Shown here: piece after piece, positions 24,715 through 35,023 of the stretch
Numbering within the stretch: position 1 is the first letter of the stretch
Layout: each line of letters begins with the position of its first letter
Origin: Flammeovirgaceae bacterium
GTDB lineage: Bacteria > Bacteroidota > Bacteroidia > Cytophagales > Cyclobacteriaceae
Assembly (NCBI GenBank): GCA_027487845.1
Contig: JAIYCV010000026.1
Span: forward strand, 62,001 to 126,000
Direction: 5' to 3'
DNA: 64,000 bases
The notes under the pieces: model-generated
The model's database searches: none
The model's input: only the letters and a program-made list of their open reading frames with translations
What the model was told of the DNA's origin: nothing
Position numbers and translations under genes: made by a program

Positions 24715-27270
24715 ATGGCAAATATGGAAGCAAAATTCTCTAACCGGGTTAAAGAGGTAATTTCTCTGAGCCGCGAAGAAGCACTAAGGTTAGGGCATGA
24801 TTACATTGGCACTGAACACTTATTATTAGGCATGATTCGCGAAGGCGAAGGCGTGGCCGTAGCAGTGCTGAAGAAGCTGGGTGTGCCCTTAGATGATCTT
24901 CGAGCGGAAATAGAAAAAATTTCTAAAGGAACCGCTACTTTTCAAATCAAGAACTTGGCGAACATTCCGCTCACACGTGCTTCTGAAAAAGTATTAAAGA
25001 TCACTTACCTTGAAGCTAAAATTTTTAAGGCACAATTGATCGGAACCGAACATTTGCTGCTTTCTATCCTTCGCGACCCCGATAACTTGGCAACTCAGTT
25101 GCTTAATAAGTTTGACGTAGCGTACGATGTGGTGAAAGAAATGTTAGAGTACCAGGATAAACAACCCATGGCATCGTCTGACACTGAAGATCCAGACGAT
25201 GATTCCTCGAAAATGTTTGGTGCCGGAAGTGGTGCCTCTGGCAGCGGCAAGGAAAAGAAGGGCACAGGCGAAAAATCAAGAACACCCGTGCTGGATAATT
25301 TTGGCCGAGACCTAACCAAACTAGCGGAAGACAATAAGCTGGACCCTATAGTGGGGCGTGAAAAAGAAATTGAGCGTGTGGCGCAAATTTTAAGTCGTAG
25401 AAAGAAAAACAATCCCATATTAATTGGAGAACCCGGTGTTGGTAAGACTGCCATTGCAGAAGGGCTTGCCTTACGAATCATACAAAAGAAAGTCTCCAGA
25501 GTACTATTTGGCAAGCGCGTGGTAACCCTTGACCTGGCTTCGTTGGTAGCTGGTACAAAATACCGTGGTCAGTTTGAAGAACGTATGAAAGCCGTCATGA
25601 ATGAGCTGGAGAAATCTGCGGACGTAATACTCTTCATCGATGAACTTCATACAATTGTTGGGGCTGGCGGTGCTTCAGGATCGCTAGATGCCTCTAACAT
25701 GTTTAAGCCTGCATTAGCTCGGGGCGAAATACAATGTATAGGTGCCACCACATTGGATGAATACCGTCAATACATTGAAAAAGATGGTGCATTAGCAAGA
25801 AGATTTCAAGTGGTAATGGTGGATTCAACAACCGTTGATGAAACGATTCAGATCTTGGATAATATCAAAGAAAAATACGAAGACCATCACCATGTAACCT
25901 ACACAAAAGAAGCTATTGACGCCTGCGTAAAGCTTTCTGATCGCTACATAAGCGACCGTTTCTTGCCAGACAAGGCCATTGACGTGTTAGATGAAGCAGG
26001 TGCTCGCGTTCATATCAATAACATTCACGTGCCTGAAGATATTGTGAAGTTTGAAGAGGCGATTGAAGATGTGAAGAAAGAAAAGAACCGCGTGGTGAAA
26101 AGTCAAAAGTATGAAGAGGCCGCGCAGCTTCGTGATAAAGAGAAGAAACTGATCGAGCAACTTGATTTGGCAAAAACGCGCTGGGAAGAGAAAACCCGGA
26201 CGGAAAAATACACGGTAACAGAAGACAACGTGGCAGATGTTGTTGGAATGATGACGGGCATACCCGCTAATCGCATCGCACAGAAGGAAAGTAATAAGTT
26301 ACTGGGCATGGGCGAATCACTGAGCGGTAAAGTGGTAGGACAAGAAGAGGCTATTAAGAAATTAACAAAAGCTATCCAACGCACACGCGTTGGCTTGAAA
26401 GATCCTAAAAAGCCGATCGGCTCTTTTATTTTCCTTGGGCCTACAGGAGTGGGTAAAACAGAACTAGCCAAAGTTCTGGCAACTTATCTTTTTGACAAAG
26501 AAGACACGTTGGTTCGCATCGACATGAGCGAATATATGGAAAAGTTCTCTGTGTCGCGTCTCGTAGGAGCACCTCCAGGATATGTGGGCTATGAAGAAGG
26601 TGGACAGCTTACTGAAAAAGTGAGAAGAAAACCATATAGTGTTGTGTTGTTGGATGAGATTGAGAAAGCACATCCCGATGTGTTCAACATCCTTCTTCAA
26701 GTATTGGATGACGGAATATTAACAGATGGACTTGGAAGAAGAGTTGATTTCAGAAATACAATCATAATAATGACATCTAACATTGGTGTTCGTGACTTGA
26801 AGGATTTTGGCAGCGGAATTGGATTTGCAAGCAAAGCAAAACAAGAAAATGTGGAAGAGAACATGAGAAGCACTATACAAAGTGCTTTAAAACGTGCCTT
26901 TTCTCCAGAATTCTTGAATCGGCTAGACGATGTGATTGTATTCAACTCATTAAAACGAGAAGATATCCATAAGATCATAGATCTTTCGTTAGGTAAACTT
27001 TTTGTGCGCATCACCCAACTTGGTTACACCGTTGAGTTGACTGAAAAAGCAAAAGACTTCTTGGCAGAAAAAGGGTATGATCAACAATTTGGTGCTCGTC
27101 CGTTAAACAGAGCTATCCAAAAATACCTAGAAGATCCGATTGCAGAAGAAATTTTGAAAGGTGAAATAGAACAAGGGGGAACACTTCTTGCGGATTATCC
27201 AGGTGAAGGAGATCTTATCACTATTAAATTGAAAAAAGCAAAAGAAAAGAAGGAGAAGAAAACGGAGTAA
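24715..27270 (+). CDS. clpC: ATP-dependent Clp protease ATP-binding subunit ClpC
   Basis: About 851 aa from ATG 24715 (ATG 24724 is also possible). It has two Clp N-terminal repeats (~1-150), AAA-1 with Walker A GEPGVGKT and Walker B VILFIDE, a UVR motif ([14 protein letters not shown]), and AAA-2 with GPTGVGKT and [14 protein letters not shown], then a D2-small domain. The UVR motif and N repeats mark ClpC rather than ClpA or ClpB. Known: it unfolds substrates for ClpP and works with adaptors in protein quality control. A strong terminator follows. Confidence 0.95.
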   Translation: MANMEAKFSNRVKEVISLSREEALRLGHDYIGTEHLLLGMIREGEGVAVAVLKKLGVPLDDLRAEIEKISKGTATFQIKNLANIPLTRASEKVLKITYLEAKIFKAQLIGTEHLLLSILRDPDNLATQLLNKFDVAYDVVKEMLEYQDKQPMASSDTEDPDDDSSKMFGAGSGASGSGKEKKGTGEKSRTPVLDNFGRDLTKLAEDNKLDPIVGREKEIERVAQILSRRKKNNPILIGEPGVGKTAIAEGLALRIIQKKVSRVLFGKRVVTLDLASLVAGTKYRGQFEERMKAVMNELEKSADVILFIDELHTIVGAGGASGSLDASNMFKPALARGEIQCIGATTLDEYRQYIEKDGALARRFQVVMVDSTTVDETIQILDNIKEKYEDHHHVTYTKEAIDACVKLSDRYISDRFLPDKAIDVLDEAGARVHINNIHVPEDIVKFEEAIEDVKKEKNRVVKSQKYEEAAQLRDKEKKLIEQLDLAKTRWEEKTRTEKYTVTEDNVADVVGMMTGIPANRIAQKESNKLLGMGESLSGKVVGQEEAIKKLTKAIQRTRVGLKDPKKPIGSFIFLGPTGVGKTELAKVLATYLFDKEDTLVRIDMSEYMEKFSVSRLVGAPPGYVGYEEGGQLTEKVRRKPYSVVLLDEIEKAHPDVFNILLQVLDDGILTDGLGRRVDFRNTIIIMTSNIGVRDLKDFGSGIGFASKAKQENVEENMRSTIQSALKRAFSPEFLNRLDDVIVFNSLKREDIHKIIDLSLGKLFVRITQLGYTVELTEKAKDFLAEKGYDQQFGARPLNRAIQKYLEDPIAEEILKGEIEQGGTLLADYPGEGDLITIKLKKAKEKKEKKTE

Positions 27271-27282
27271 GGTTATTCAAAT

Positions 27283-27318
27283 AAAAAGGCCTGAGCTTTT
27301 CAAAGTTCAGGCCTTTCT
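27283..27318 (+). terminator. Rho-independent terminator of clpC
   Basis: AAAGGCCTGA (27285-27294) pairs with TCAGGCCTTT (27307-27316); the stem continues inward through GCTTT/AAAGT. A short T-rich tail follows. Confidence 0.85.
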
Positions 27319-27575
27319 ATTTGATTCAGTGTGATTCAACTTGCCGTAAAAACTGAAAATAAATTTCTTTTCACTATCTATAAAGAATAGAATCGCTGGT
27401 GCAATAATTTCAACACAAGGCAGGTTGGTCTGGCCATTTCATTTCACCTCGAGATCTATCTTTGACCCCAATTATGCAGGAGGATTTTGCAACTCATTTT
27501 AAATGTTTATAATATGCGCTTCATTCGAAAATAGCCTCTAGCGATGCACTTGACTTTCAAACAAATTATCAGCAG
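27319..27575. other. Intergenic region before the OmpR-type regulator
   Basis: This ~257-bp stretch has no reading frame of gene quality. A TATCTTTG (27457-27464) matches the -7 consensus ~110 bp upstream of the regulator start; no matching -33 was found. Confidence 0.4.
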
Positions 27576-28253
27576 ATGAGAATTTTACTAGTTGAAGATG
27601 AGCCAAAAACGTTGCAATCTGTTAAGAAAGGCTTGGAAGAATTTGGCTATGACGTTGAGGTAGCAATTGATGGATCTGCTGCAAAAAAATTAGCATTGAC
27701 AAAGCCCTATTCTTTGATCATTACCGACCTTCTGTTGCCAGAATTAGACGGAAGAGAACTATGCCGCGCAATTAGAATAGCAAATATTGAAACACCGATC
27801 TTGATGCTAACCGCGTTAGGTTCAACGGAAGACATAGTGAAAGGCTTTGAGATAGGAGCTGATGACTATTTAACTAAGCCCTTTGCATTTCAGGAATTCA
27901 TAGCCCGCGTTAAATCGTTGTTGAAAAGAAAAGATAAATCATCTGCCGAACAAAACATTCTAAGAATATCGTCTTTATCTATGAATTTAGATTTACGAAT
28001 AGTGAAGCGAGACGAAAAGACTATTGAGCTAACCGCAAAGGAATTTGCTCTCCTTGAATATTTTCTCCGCAATCAAGGAAAGGTTATTTCAAAAGCTGAG
28101 CTGGCGAAAAATGTTTGGCGAATGGACTTTGATACAGGAACCAATATGGTGGAGGTCTATGTGAATTATCTTAGAAAAAAGATAGACCGAGATTTTGATC
28201 AAAAATTAATACAGACACAGATTGGCATGGGATACATTATTCAAGAAAGTTAA
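27576..28253 (+). CDS. OmpR/PhoB-family response regulator
   Basis: 225 aa. The receiver has VEDEP, phosphoacceptor Asp51 (ITDLLLPELDG) and YLTKPF. The C-terminal winged helix (~128-224) has ELTAKEFALLEYFLRNQGKV and MVEVYVNYLRKKID. Known: DNA-binding transcription regulator activated by phosphorylation. The stop codon overlaps the kinase start (TAATG), so this is a cognate pair; CusR-type regulators have the same build. The target genes and signal are unknown. Confidence 0.93.
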   Translation: MRILLVEDEPKTLQSVKKGLEEFGYDVEVAIDGSAAKKLALTKPYSLIITDLLLPELDGRELCRAIRIANIETPILMLTALGSTEDIVKGFEIGADDYLTKPFAFQEFIARVKSLLKRKDKSSAEQNILRISSLSMNLDLRIVKRDEKTIELTAKEFALLEYFLRNQGKVISKAELAKNVWRMDFDTGTNMVEVYVNYLRKKIDRDFDQKLIQTQIGMGYIIQES

Positions 28254-29626
28254 TGCAAATAAAATCACGACTTACGTTGCAATTTGCAAGCTTAGTTGCC
28301 CTGATCTTGCTAATAACTCTTATCTCGGTCTATCAGCTTTCTAGGTTGAATTTTGAAAATCGTTTTTATGAAAGGCTCGAAAATAAAGCCGTAACTACAA
28401 GTAAACTATTGCTAGGCACCCAGAAGGTTGATACGTTGCTTTTGAAGCGGATTCAACAGGAAAGTACTGACACTTACTTTGGAGAGAACATAGAGATATA
28501 TGACAAAAATTACGTTAAAATCTATTCTAGTAATGATACAATTAATTTTCAAATAGGAAGCAGCGCATTCTCTCAATTGGAAGCCGAAAGAAAAATCAAG
28601 TTCATTTATAACCAATACGAAGTCTTGGGAATTCAATACCAAAAAAATCAGATGGTTTATTATGTTTTTGCTGGGGGAAAGGATGAACATGGTAATGCCA
28701 GGTTACAAAGCTTAAAAAAAATACTTGCCTTTCTTTTCAGCCTGATGACAATGATCGGAACGTTAATTGGCTGGGTTTATAGCCATAGAGCGTTGCGACC
28801 GATTAATAAAGTAATCAATAACATTCAAAATCTCTCTTACGATTTGAGTGAGCGTTTGCGAGAACTGGACACGAAAGATGAAATTGGAAGACTCGTAACT
28901 ATGTTTAATAATTTGTTGGTTAGGATAGAACATTCTGTTGAAACGCAAAAGTCATTTATCACTAATGTATCTCACGAACTAAAAAATCCGCTCACAAAAA
29001 TCACTTCGCAATTAGAAGTCGCTTTGTTAAAGGAACGATCTAATGAAGAATATAAAAACCTATTACAATCTATTTTAGAAGACATAAAAGATCTAAACCA
29101 CCTTTCTATAAGTCTATTGGATTTGGCGTCTTTAGAAAATCGAAGCATTAAAATAAAAACAATGCCTACGCGAATAGATCAGATAGTGTGGGAAGTGAGA
29201 GATAGCATAGAGGCTTCGGGTAAATTAAATAGAGTGAACATCGACTCAAGTGGTATGCCTCCAGATGAGAATTATTTGTCAATTAAAGTTAATCAAGACC
29301 TAATAAAAATTGCCATTCGTAATCTAATAGAAAACGCATGTAAATTTTCTGAAAATAGAGAAGCTACATTAAGCTTTAGCTGGACTTTAGAAACTTTAAA
29401 AATTGTAATAAAGGATGCCGGTATAGGCATTTCAGATTCAGAGAAGAAAAAAATTTTTGAGCCCTTCTACCGAGCGGATAATTCATTTAAAACAAACGGG
29501 CACGGCATAGGCCTTTCTCTCGCCAAAAGAATAATTGAATTACATAATGGCATGCTCGAAATCGATAGCAAAGTGGGTTTTGGGACAACCGTTGCTGTTA
29601 CCTTTACTCGGGTAACAAGATTCTAA
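28253..29626 (+). CDS. HAMP-HisKA sensor histidine kinase
   Basis: 457 aa. Two transmembrane helices (~12-30 and ~155-175) enclose a ~125-aa extracytoplasmic sensor. A HAMP linker (HRALRPINKVINNIQNLS) leads to HisKA with the phosphoacceptor His241 (NVSHELKNPL). The HATPase part has NLIENACKFS, KDAGIGISD and GHGIGLSLAKRI. The layout resembles CusS-type metal or envelope sensors (family inference). It is translationally coupled to the regulator. asnB starts ~100 bp downstream. Confidence 0.93.
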   Translation: MQIKSRLTLQFASLVALILLITLISVYQLSRLNFENRFYERLENKAVTTSKLLLGTQKVDTLLLKRIQQESTDTYFGENIEIYDKNYVKIYSSNDTINFQIGSSAFSQLEAERKIKFIYNQYEVLGIQYQKNQMVYYVFAGGKDEHGNARLQSLKKILAFLFSLMTMIGTLIGWVYSHRALRPINKVINNIQNLSYDLSERLRELDTKDEIGRLVTMFNNLLVRIEHSVETQKSFITNVSHELKNPLTKITSQLEVALLKERSNEEYKNLLQSILEDIKDLNHLSISLLDLASLENRSIKIKTMPTRIDQIVWEVRDSIEASGKLNRVNIDSSGMPPDENYLSIKVNQDLIKIAIRNLIENACKFSENREATLSFSWTLETLKIVIKDAGIGISDSEKKKIFEPFYRADNSFKTNGHGIGLSLAKRIIELHNGMLEIDSKVGFGTTVAVTFTRVTRF

Positions 29627-29668
29627 TACCTTTCTAATTGAATAAATGATTGCAAAGGGGGTAGCTTC

Positions 29669-29705
29669 TATTACCTTGTAATATTATTGTCGTTTTTGCG
29701 GCAAT
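29669..29705. promoter_or_regulatory. Two small inverted repeats upstream of asnB
   Basis: TATTAC-CTT-GTAATA (29669-29683) and ATTGTCG-TTTTTG-CGGCAAT (29686-29705, one G-U pair) lie in tandem in the ~100 bp between the kinase gene and asnB. They may be an operator or a leader structure. Confidence 0.35.
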
Positions 29706-29727
29706 TTTACAACTTCAATCTATCATA

Positions 29728-31608
29728 ATGTGCAGAATTGCTGGAATAGTGTCCGATTGTGCTTTTAAAGCAAATGATGTTAAACTAATGCTAGAATCGA
29801 TGAAGCATGGTGGACCTGACGATGAAGGTATTTTCGAAGCCAACGGATTATGTTTTGGGCACAAAAGGCTCTCCATATTAGATCTCTCAAATGCAGGGCA
29901 TCAGCCCATGTCATCCGTTAGTGGTGATATTTGGGTAACCTATAACGGTGAAATCTATAATTTTAATTCGATCAAACGGGAATTGATTGAGTGTGGTGTT
30001 ACGTTCAAGTCAAACACTGATACAGAGGTAATTATTTATGCGTATAAACAATGGGGTGTCTCCGCCTTCGCCAAATTTGAAGGCATATTCGCATTCGCTT
30101 TGTACGATAAACCGAAAAATAAACTTTTGCTTGTGCGGGATTCTTTTGGTGTAAAGCCATTGTACTATTTCATTAAAGACAAGACCATCCTTTTTGCATC
30201 AGAAATAAGGGCATTTAAAGCATACGACACACAATGGCCTGAAAACCCTGACTGGAAAATACTTTTTTTGGCATTCGGAAGTATTCCACACCCTTTTAGC
30301 ACGTTAAAGGATGTTTTTTCATTATCTCCTGGAAACGTTTTAACCATTGATTTAACAACTGCTAATTATCATGTTAGCCCATTTAGTTCTGAGAATGTTT
30401 ATCATGGATACCTGAAAAATAAAGATGGAGCTTTACTTAAAATTCAGTCTGCGGTGACTAATTCTCTTGAAAAGAATTTGGTTGCTGATTTAGAAATTGC
30501 CCTTTTTTTGAGTGGAGGCGTTGACAGCAGTATTTTAGCGATAATTGGTGATCTTAAGAAAAAGAACTTGAGTAGCATTTCCATAAACTTCGATGAAAAG
30601 GAGTTTGATGAAGGTGTATTTCAACAAGAAGTATTAAAATTCACAGGTGGCCAAAACAAAACATTCAAAGTTTCCAAAGAAATTTTTTGTGATCAGCTAC
30701 CTGATTTTTTCAACTCGATGGACCAGCCATCCGTTGATGGGCTCAATACCTATTTTATTGCCAAATACGCTAGTGAAAGGGGTTTCAAAGTCGCTCTTTC
30801 CGGCCTTGGTGCAGATGAAGTATTTGGCGGTTACAATTCAATTTCACGGATAAAGTGGTTAAAATCGCTGCGAAAACTGCCTGCTAAACGTCTTATATCT
30901 AAGCTAATGGGATTGTTCAATAGGTCTTTTGAGCGTCTATCATTTTTAGAAATGAAAGGCCCTATTTGGGATTATCTTTTTTTGAGAGGGATATATACGG
31001 TGGATCAAATTTCCCTAGTAACTGGAGAAAACACTGAGTTGATAAAAAAAGTAATTGAGAAGGTGTCAATTCGTACCAATTTGGATTCAAATGACCCGAG
31101 GTACGCACTTTTTTTAGAGTCAAACATTTATCTTAGAAACCAATTGTTGAGGGATGCTGACAACTTTGGTATGTGGCATGGTTTAGAGATCAGGGTGCCG
31201 TTTCTTGACATTCGACTTGTTGACGCTGTCGATTCTATTCATCACGGCATTAGGTTTTCCAACAGCAATAAAAAACATTTGCTGAAAGACTCTTTCAAAA
31301 ACGTATTACCACCAAAAATAGCCAATAGAAATAAGCAAGGATTTACATTTCCTTTCAATCATTGGTTAAAGGATAAACCGTTATTGACAAAATTAATTCC
31401 ACAAGAACGCAAATCGATCAATGTGCTAAATGATTTTATCCAAGGTAAAAACCATTGGAGCAAAGCATGGGCGCTAGCGACAATGGAACAATTTGAAAGA
31501 AGACAAAAAGATAAAACATCCATAAGCTCAAAAGAGTGCAATACTAATCTCCACTCTAGTAAGACGCAGCCTTTATTAAAATTTAGATCGTCTCTCGTAG
31601 CCGATTAG
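29728..31608 (+). CDS. asnB: Asparagine synthetase (glutamine-hydrolysing)
   Basis: 626 aa. The N-terminal class II glutaminase has catalytic Cys2 (MCRIAGIV), HGGPDDEG, HKRLSILDLSNAGHQPM and TYNGEIYNF. The synthetase domain has the PP-loop LSGGVDSS and SGLGADEVFGGY. Reaction: aspartate + glutamine + ATP to asparagine + glutamate + AMP + PPi. AsnB paralogues in surface-polysaccharide clusters also modify sugars or peptides, but no such cluster is here. The gene is monocistronic and convergent with the VWA protein (stops 13 bp apart). Confidence 0.9.
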   Translation: MCRIAGIVSDCAFKANDVKLMLESMKHGGPDDEGIFEANGLCFGHKRLSILDLSNAGHQPMSSVSGDIWVTYNGEIYNFNSIKRELIECGVTFKSNTDTEVIIYAYKQWGVSAFAKFEGIFAFALYDKPKNKLLLVRDSFGVKPLYYFIKDKTILFASEIRAFKAYDTQWPENPDWKILFLAFGSIPHPFSTLKDVFSLSPGNVLTIDLTTANYHVSPFSSENVYHGYLKNKDGALLKIQSAVTNSLEKNLVADLEIALFLSGGVDSSILAIIGDLKKKNLSSISINFDEKEFDEGVFQQEVLKFTGGQNKTFKVSKEIFCDQLPDFFNSMDQPSVDGLNTYFIAKYASERGFKVALSGLGADEVFGGYNSISRIKWLKSLRKLPAKRLISKLMGLFNRSFERLSFLEMKGPIWDYLFLRGIYTVDQISLVTGENTELIKKVIEKVSIRTNLDSNDPRYALFLESNIYLRNQLLRDADNFGMWHGLEIRVPFLDIRLVDAVDSIHHGIRFSNSNKKHLLKDSFKNVLPPKIANRNKQGFTFPFNHWLKDKPLLTKLIPQERKSINVLNDFIQGKNHWSKAWALATMEQFERRQKDKTSISSKECNTNLHSSKTQPLLKFRSSLVAD

Positions 31609-31621
31609 CAAATAGAATAAC

Positions 31622-33694
31622 TCAATAACTCCCCAAATATTTTCTCAAAAACCATTCGGCACTAATCAGTGCAAATAATAAATAGAAAACCCACTTAAGA
31701 TTGATCAGCGGACTAAACGTCTCTTCGCTATGAATAATACTTAGCGCTTTAACAGTGCTTAAATCGGTAACCATCCTTGAAATTTCATTCGCTGAATAAA
31801 ACTTACCTCCCGTATTATCTGCAAGCCTTTGCAGTAAGGCAAAATCGGCCATGAGATTTTGAGTCTCTATTGATTGCGCGTTTACTAAAAATTCTCCACT
31901 TACTTCCTCGTTTTTTCCATCAAGAAGAGTCGTAGCCTTGTATTTATAGACACCCTCTTTTAGCCCACCAATTTTGTAGCGAGCACCCTCTTTGCTCAAA
32001 ATGTAATTGTATTTAGTTGTAGCTCCTTCATCGCTGGTTATTGATAACTTAACTTCGTTTCCAAATACCGGTTCAAACAATTCATTATACAATTGGCTTT
32101 CAACAACTACAGGATCATTTTCGGTAAATTCATTGCTAATCGGGAAACTTCTAAATCTCCTTTTGTCTTCTCTGGTACTAAGGTATTGAAGCAGCTTAGC
32201 GAACACCTCATCAAACGCTTCGGTTCTTTCAGTCTCGGAGAATTCATTTAAACGCCATTGCCAAAATCCTTCGCCAACAATAGCACCTTTTCGCCTTCCA
32301 TTGTCATCAAACGTAAGTACCAACGGGCGGTCGGTAACAACACTACCAATCCGCTGATTCATTAGCACACTTGCATTGGATGGATAAGAGAATTTTCCGA
32401 AAGGAACAGAAATGGGCGGATAGCGAGCGATGGGAGCCGCAATGTTTTCTGAAAACGTGAAATCACGAAACCCACTATTAAGGCTGGCTGTAACTTCATC
32501 TCGCTGCACCACATTTTCGAAACCAAAGGGGATTTCATTTGCTTTTAACTGCCGGAGGTTGCTCTGCTCGCCAAAAACGTAAAGCGCGCCAGCATTGCTC
32601 TTAGAAAATTTTGTAAGTAACGCTTGAGTTCTATTTTGCTTATCCAGCACCTGATAGAAAATAACAAGATCAAACTGGGTAGGCAGTCCCAATTTTTCTT
32701 CTATCTGGGATACCCCTGGAATAAGGAGACTAAACTCATAATTTGAGTTTTTCTCGACCACTGACCTAAGCGCCTTGATATCAGGATGTGGCGCGGGGGC
32801 AACTACTACTATCTTCTTCTTACCCTCCACTACTTCAATATACGCTGTTAACCGATTATTGAGTTTATTTGCTTCACCTTGAATCGTCTCGACTATCACC
32901 TCAACACGCTGCAAGCCTTTTTCATTTGCTGGAATTTGAAAATCCATTTGTAATAGCGACTTTGATGCGAGTTCTTTACGCTCAATAATTTTTTTCCCAG
33001 CCTGAAAAACGGAGATGTTCAATTCTTTACCCAGTAGGTCTTGAATTTGAATCTCAGCGCGTAATGGAAAATTATTGCCCTGATAAGAAATTTTGTTATA
33101 CGACAAGTTTTTCAAGATAATGTCCTTTCGCTGAGCACTATCTCCTATACCAATTGTATTTATAGGAATTCGAAAAGATGAATACAATGGAGAAACTCCG
33201 GAATTATAAACGCCATCAGAAACTAACACTATCTGCGCTAAATTTTTGCCCTCAAACTCTTCATTTACTTTTCTTAGTGCCGATGTTAAATCACTGGTTG
33301 GATTACTTCGTTTCAATAGGGAGCCTTCTTTTCCAGACAAATCTCTTAAAACAACGTTATAACCGCTTTCTTCAATTTTGTTTTTAGCCGCGATAATTTC
33401 TTTGTCTAGTCTTTTAACTTTAACGGAATCAATTACTTCTTTTACAGAGACGGAGTTATCTAACAAAAAAACAATCGTAGGCTTTTCCAGCGTATTGTTT
33501 GTAAATTTCACGATCGGGCTTAAAAGCAACGCAGCCGCTAACGTCACTACGAAGGCTCGAATGGAAAACAAGGTCCAATTGGTAGTGACGCTCCAACTAT
33601 ATTTTCGCTGATATAAAAGTAGTGCATAACCAACTCCAATCGCCAAGCAGATTAGAAGGAAAAAAGGGGAAGACTCGAATTGTAAGCGTTGCAC
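31622..33694 (-). CDS. VWA-domain membrane protein
   Basis: 690 aa. It starts with two transmembrane helices (FFLLICLAIGVGYALLLY and LFSIRAFVVTLAAALLLSP). A von Willebrand A-like domain follows, with a MIDAS-type DNSVS motif (~75-80), and a large periplasmic part that includes a class I amidotransferase-like region without an obvious catalytic triad. A C-terminal helix (INLKWVFYLLFALISAEWFL) closes the protein. Proteins of this shape often occur with MoxR ATPases and DUF58 proteins; here the MoxR/DUF58 operon is 20 kb away. Function unknown. RarA lies ~30 bp upstream on the same strand. Confidence 0.78.
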   Translation of the reverse strand: MQRLQFESSPFFLLICLAIGVGYALLLYQRKYSWSVTTNWTLFSIRAFVVTLAAALLLSPIVKFTNNTLEKPTIVFLLDNSVSVKEVIDSVKVKRLDKEIIAAKNKIEESGYNVVLRDLSGKEGSLLKRSNPTSDLTSALRKVNEEFEGKNLAQIVLVSDGVYNSGVSPLYSSFRIPINTIGIGDSAQRKDIILKNLSYNKISYQGNNFPLRAEIQIQDLLGKELNISVFQAGKKIIERKELASKSLLQMDFQIPANEKGLQRVEVIVETIQGEANKLNNRLTAYIEVVEGKKKIVVVAPAPHPDIKALRSVVEKNSNYEFSLLIPGVSQIEEKLGLPTQFDLVIFYQVLDKQNRTQALLTKFSKSNAGALYVFGEQSNLRQLKANEIPFGFENVVQRDEVTASLNSGFRDFTFSENIAAPIARYPPISVPFGKFSYPSNASVLMNQRIGSVVTDRPLVLTFDDNGRRKGAIVGEGFWQWRLNEFSETERTEAFDEVFAKLLQYLSTREDKRRFRSFPISNEFTENDPVVVESQLYNELFEPVFGNEVKLSITSDEGATTKYNYILSKEGARYKIGGLKEGVYKYKATTLLDGKNEEVSGEFLVNAQSIETQNLMADFALLQRLADNTGGKFYSANEISRMVTDLSTVKALSIIHSEETFSPLINLKWVFYLLFALISAEWFLRKYLGSY

Positions 33695-33727
33695 AAATTT
33701 GTTATTAGTTGATTGTTAGTAGCTGCA

Positions 33728-34993
33728 TCAATAATTATATTTATCCTTCCACAATTTTCTAAGGTTAACTCTCATTTCTTCTTCCCTTGCATTATTTCCC
33801 GGGTCGTAAAATTTCGTGTTCTTGAGTTCTTCTGGTAGAAATTCTATTGGCACAAAGTTATTCTGAAAATTGTGAGCATAATGATATTCTTTGCCGTAGT
33901 TCATGTCTTTCATCAATTTAGTCGGAGCATTTCGCAGGCTTAAGGGAACGGCCAAATCGCCTGTTTCGCGAACGATTTTTAATGCATTATCTATGGCCAC
34001 ATAACTTGCATTACTCTTTTGAGAACTGGCGAGATAGATTGCGCATTGGGATAAGATGATGCGGGCTTCTGGATACCCAATTACATCCACTGCCTGAAAC
34101 GTGTTGGTGGCCATGATCAGTGCCGTGGGGTTTGCATTTCCTATATCTTCCGAAGCGAGTATCACCATTCTTCTAGCGATGAATTTCACATCTTCTCCGC
34201 CTTCAATCATCCTAGCTAAATAATATACTGCGGCATTAGGATCGCTGCCGCGGATGGATTTTATAAACGCTGAGATTATATCGTAATGTTGTTCGCCATT
34301 CTTATCATAGATGGAAATTCTTTTTTGAGCCACTTCTACCACCAATGCATCGGTAATAACAATATCGCCTGTTATCGATTCGCAAATCAAATCAATTAAA
34401 TTCAAAAGTTTGCGCGCATCACCACCTGAAATGTTTAACAGTGCTTGATGCTCTTGTAAGGTAATTTTTCTTTCTCTCAGCGAGGTATCTTTTTTTAATG
34501 CTTGCTCTACTAAAAGAATTAGCTCGTTTTCATTGAGTGATTTCAACGTATAGACTTGACAACGCGAAAGCAATGCCGAGTTAACTTCAAACGAAGGATT
34601 TTCTGTTGTTGCGCCTATTAAGGTGATTGTTCCTTTTTCTACCGCCCCTAACAAGGCGTCTTGTTGGGATTTATTGAAGCGATGAATCTCGTCTATGAAC
34701 AAGATTGTCCGTGGAGCAAATCTTGCTTTTTCAATTACTTCGCGAATGTCTTTAACGCCTGCACTAATTGCACTTAATACGGTAAAAGGTCGTTTAACTT
34801 CGTTGGCAATAATATTGGCAATCGTAGTTTTGCCGACACCTGGCGGCCCCCATAAAATCATGGAAGGCACATTGCCGGATGCAATAGCTTTTCGAATAAT
34901 GCCATTTATACCCACTAAATGCTCTTGGCCTACCAAATCTTCTAGCGAAGATGGTCGCATGCGCTCGGCTAACGGTGAATGGGCAGCAAGCAT
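33728..34993 (-). CDS. rarA: Replication-associated recombination protein A (RarA/MgsA)
   Basis: 421 aa AAA+ ATPase of the clamp-loader clade. Visible features are [15 protein letters not shown], Walker [10 protein letters not shown], Walker [20 protein letters not shown], sensor [11 protein letters not shown] and the C-terminal RarA tetramerisation region ([29 protein letters not shown]). Known: acts at stalled replication forks with SSB. ltaE lies 30 bp further upstream on the same strand, so the two are probably co-transcribed. Confidence 0.95.
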   Translation of the reverse strand: MLAAHSPLAERMRPSSLEDLVGQEHLVGINGIIRKAIASGNVPSMILWGPPGVGKTTIANIIANEVKRPFTVLSAISAGVKDIREVIEKARFAPRTILFIDEIHRFNKSQQDALLGAVEKGTITLIGATTENPSFEVNSALLSRCQVYTLKSLNENELILLVEQALKKDTSLRERKITLQEHQALLNISGGDARKLLNLIDLICESITGDIVITDALVVEVAQKRISIYDKNGEQHYDIISAFIKSIRGSDPNAAVYYLARMIEGGEDVKFIARRMVILASEDIGNANPTALIMATNTFQAVDVIGYPEARIILSQCAIYLASSQKSNASYVAIDNALKIVRETGDLAVPLSLRNAPTKLMKDMNYGKEYHYAHNFQNNFVPIEFLPEELKNTKFYDPGNNAREEEMRVNLRKLWKDKYNY

Positions 34994-35023
34994 TAGATAA
35001 ACATTAAGATAGCGATGGCATTA

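Noticed and set aside
25095-25514. 139-codon frame antisense to clpC (also 26103-26471 and 26697-27014)
   Set aside because: Long antisense frames here are produced by the codon pattern of the ClpC gene itself; translation gives low-complexity Ser/Leu-rich protein.
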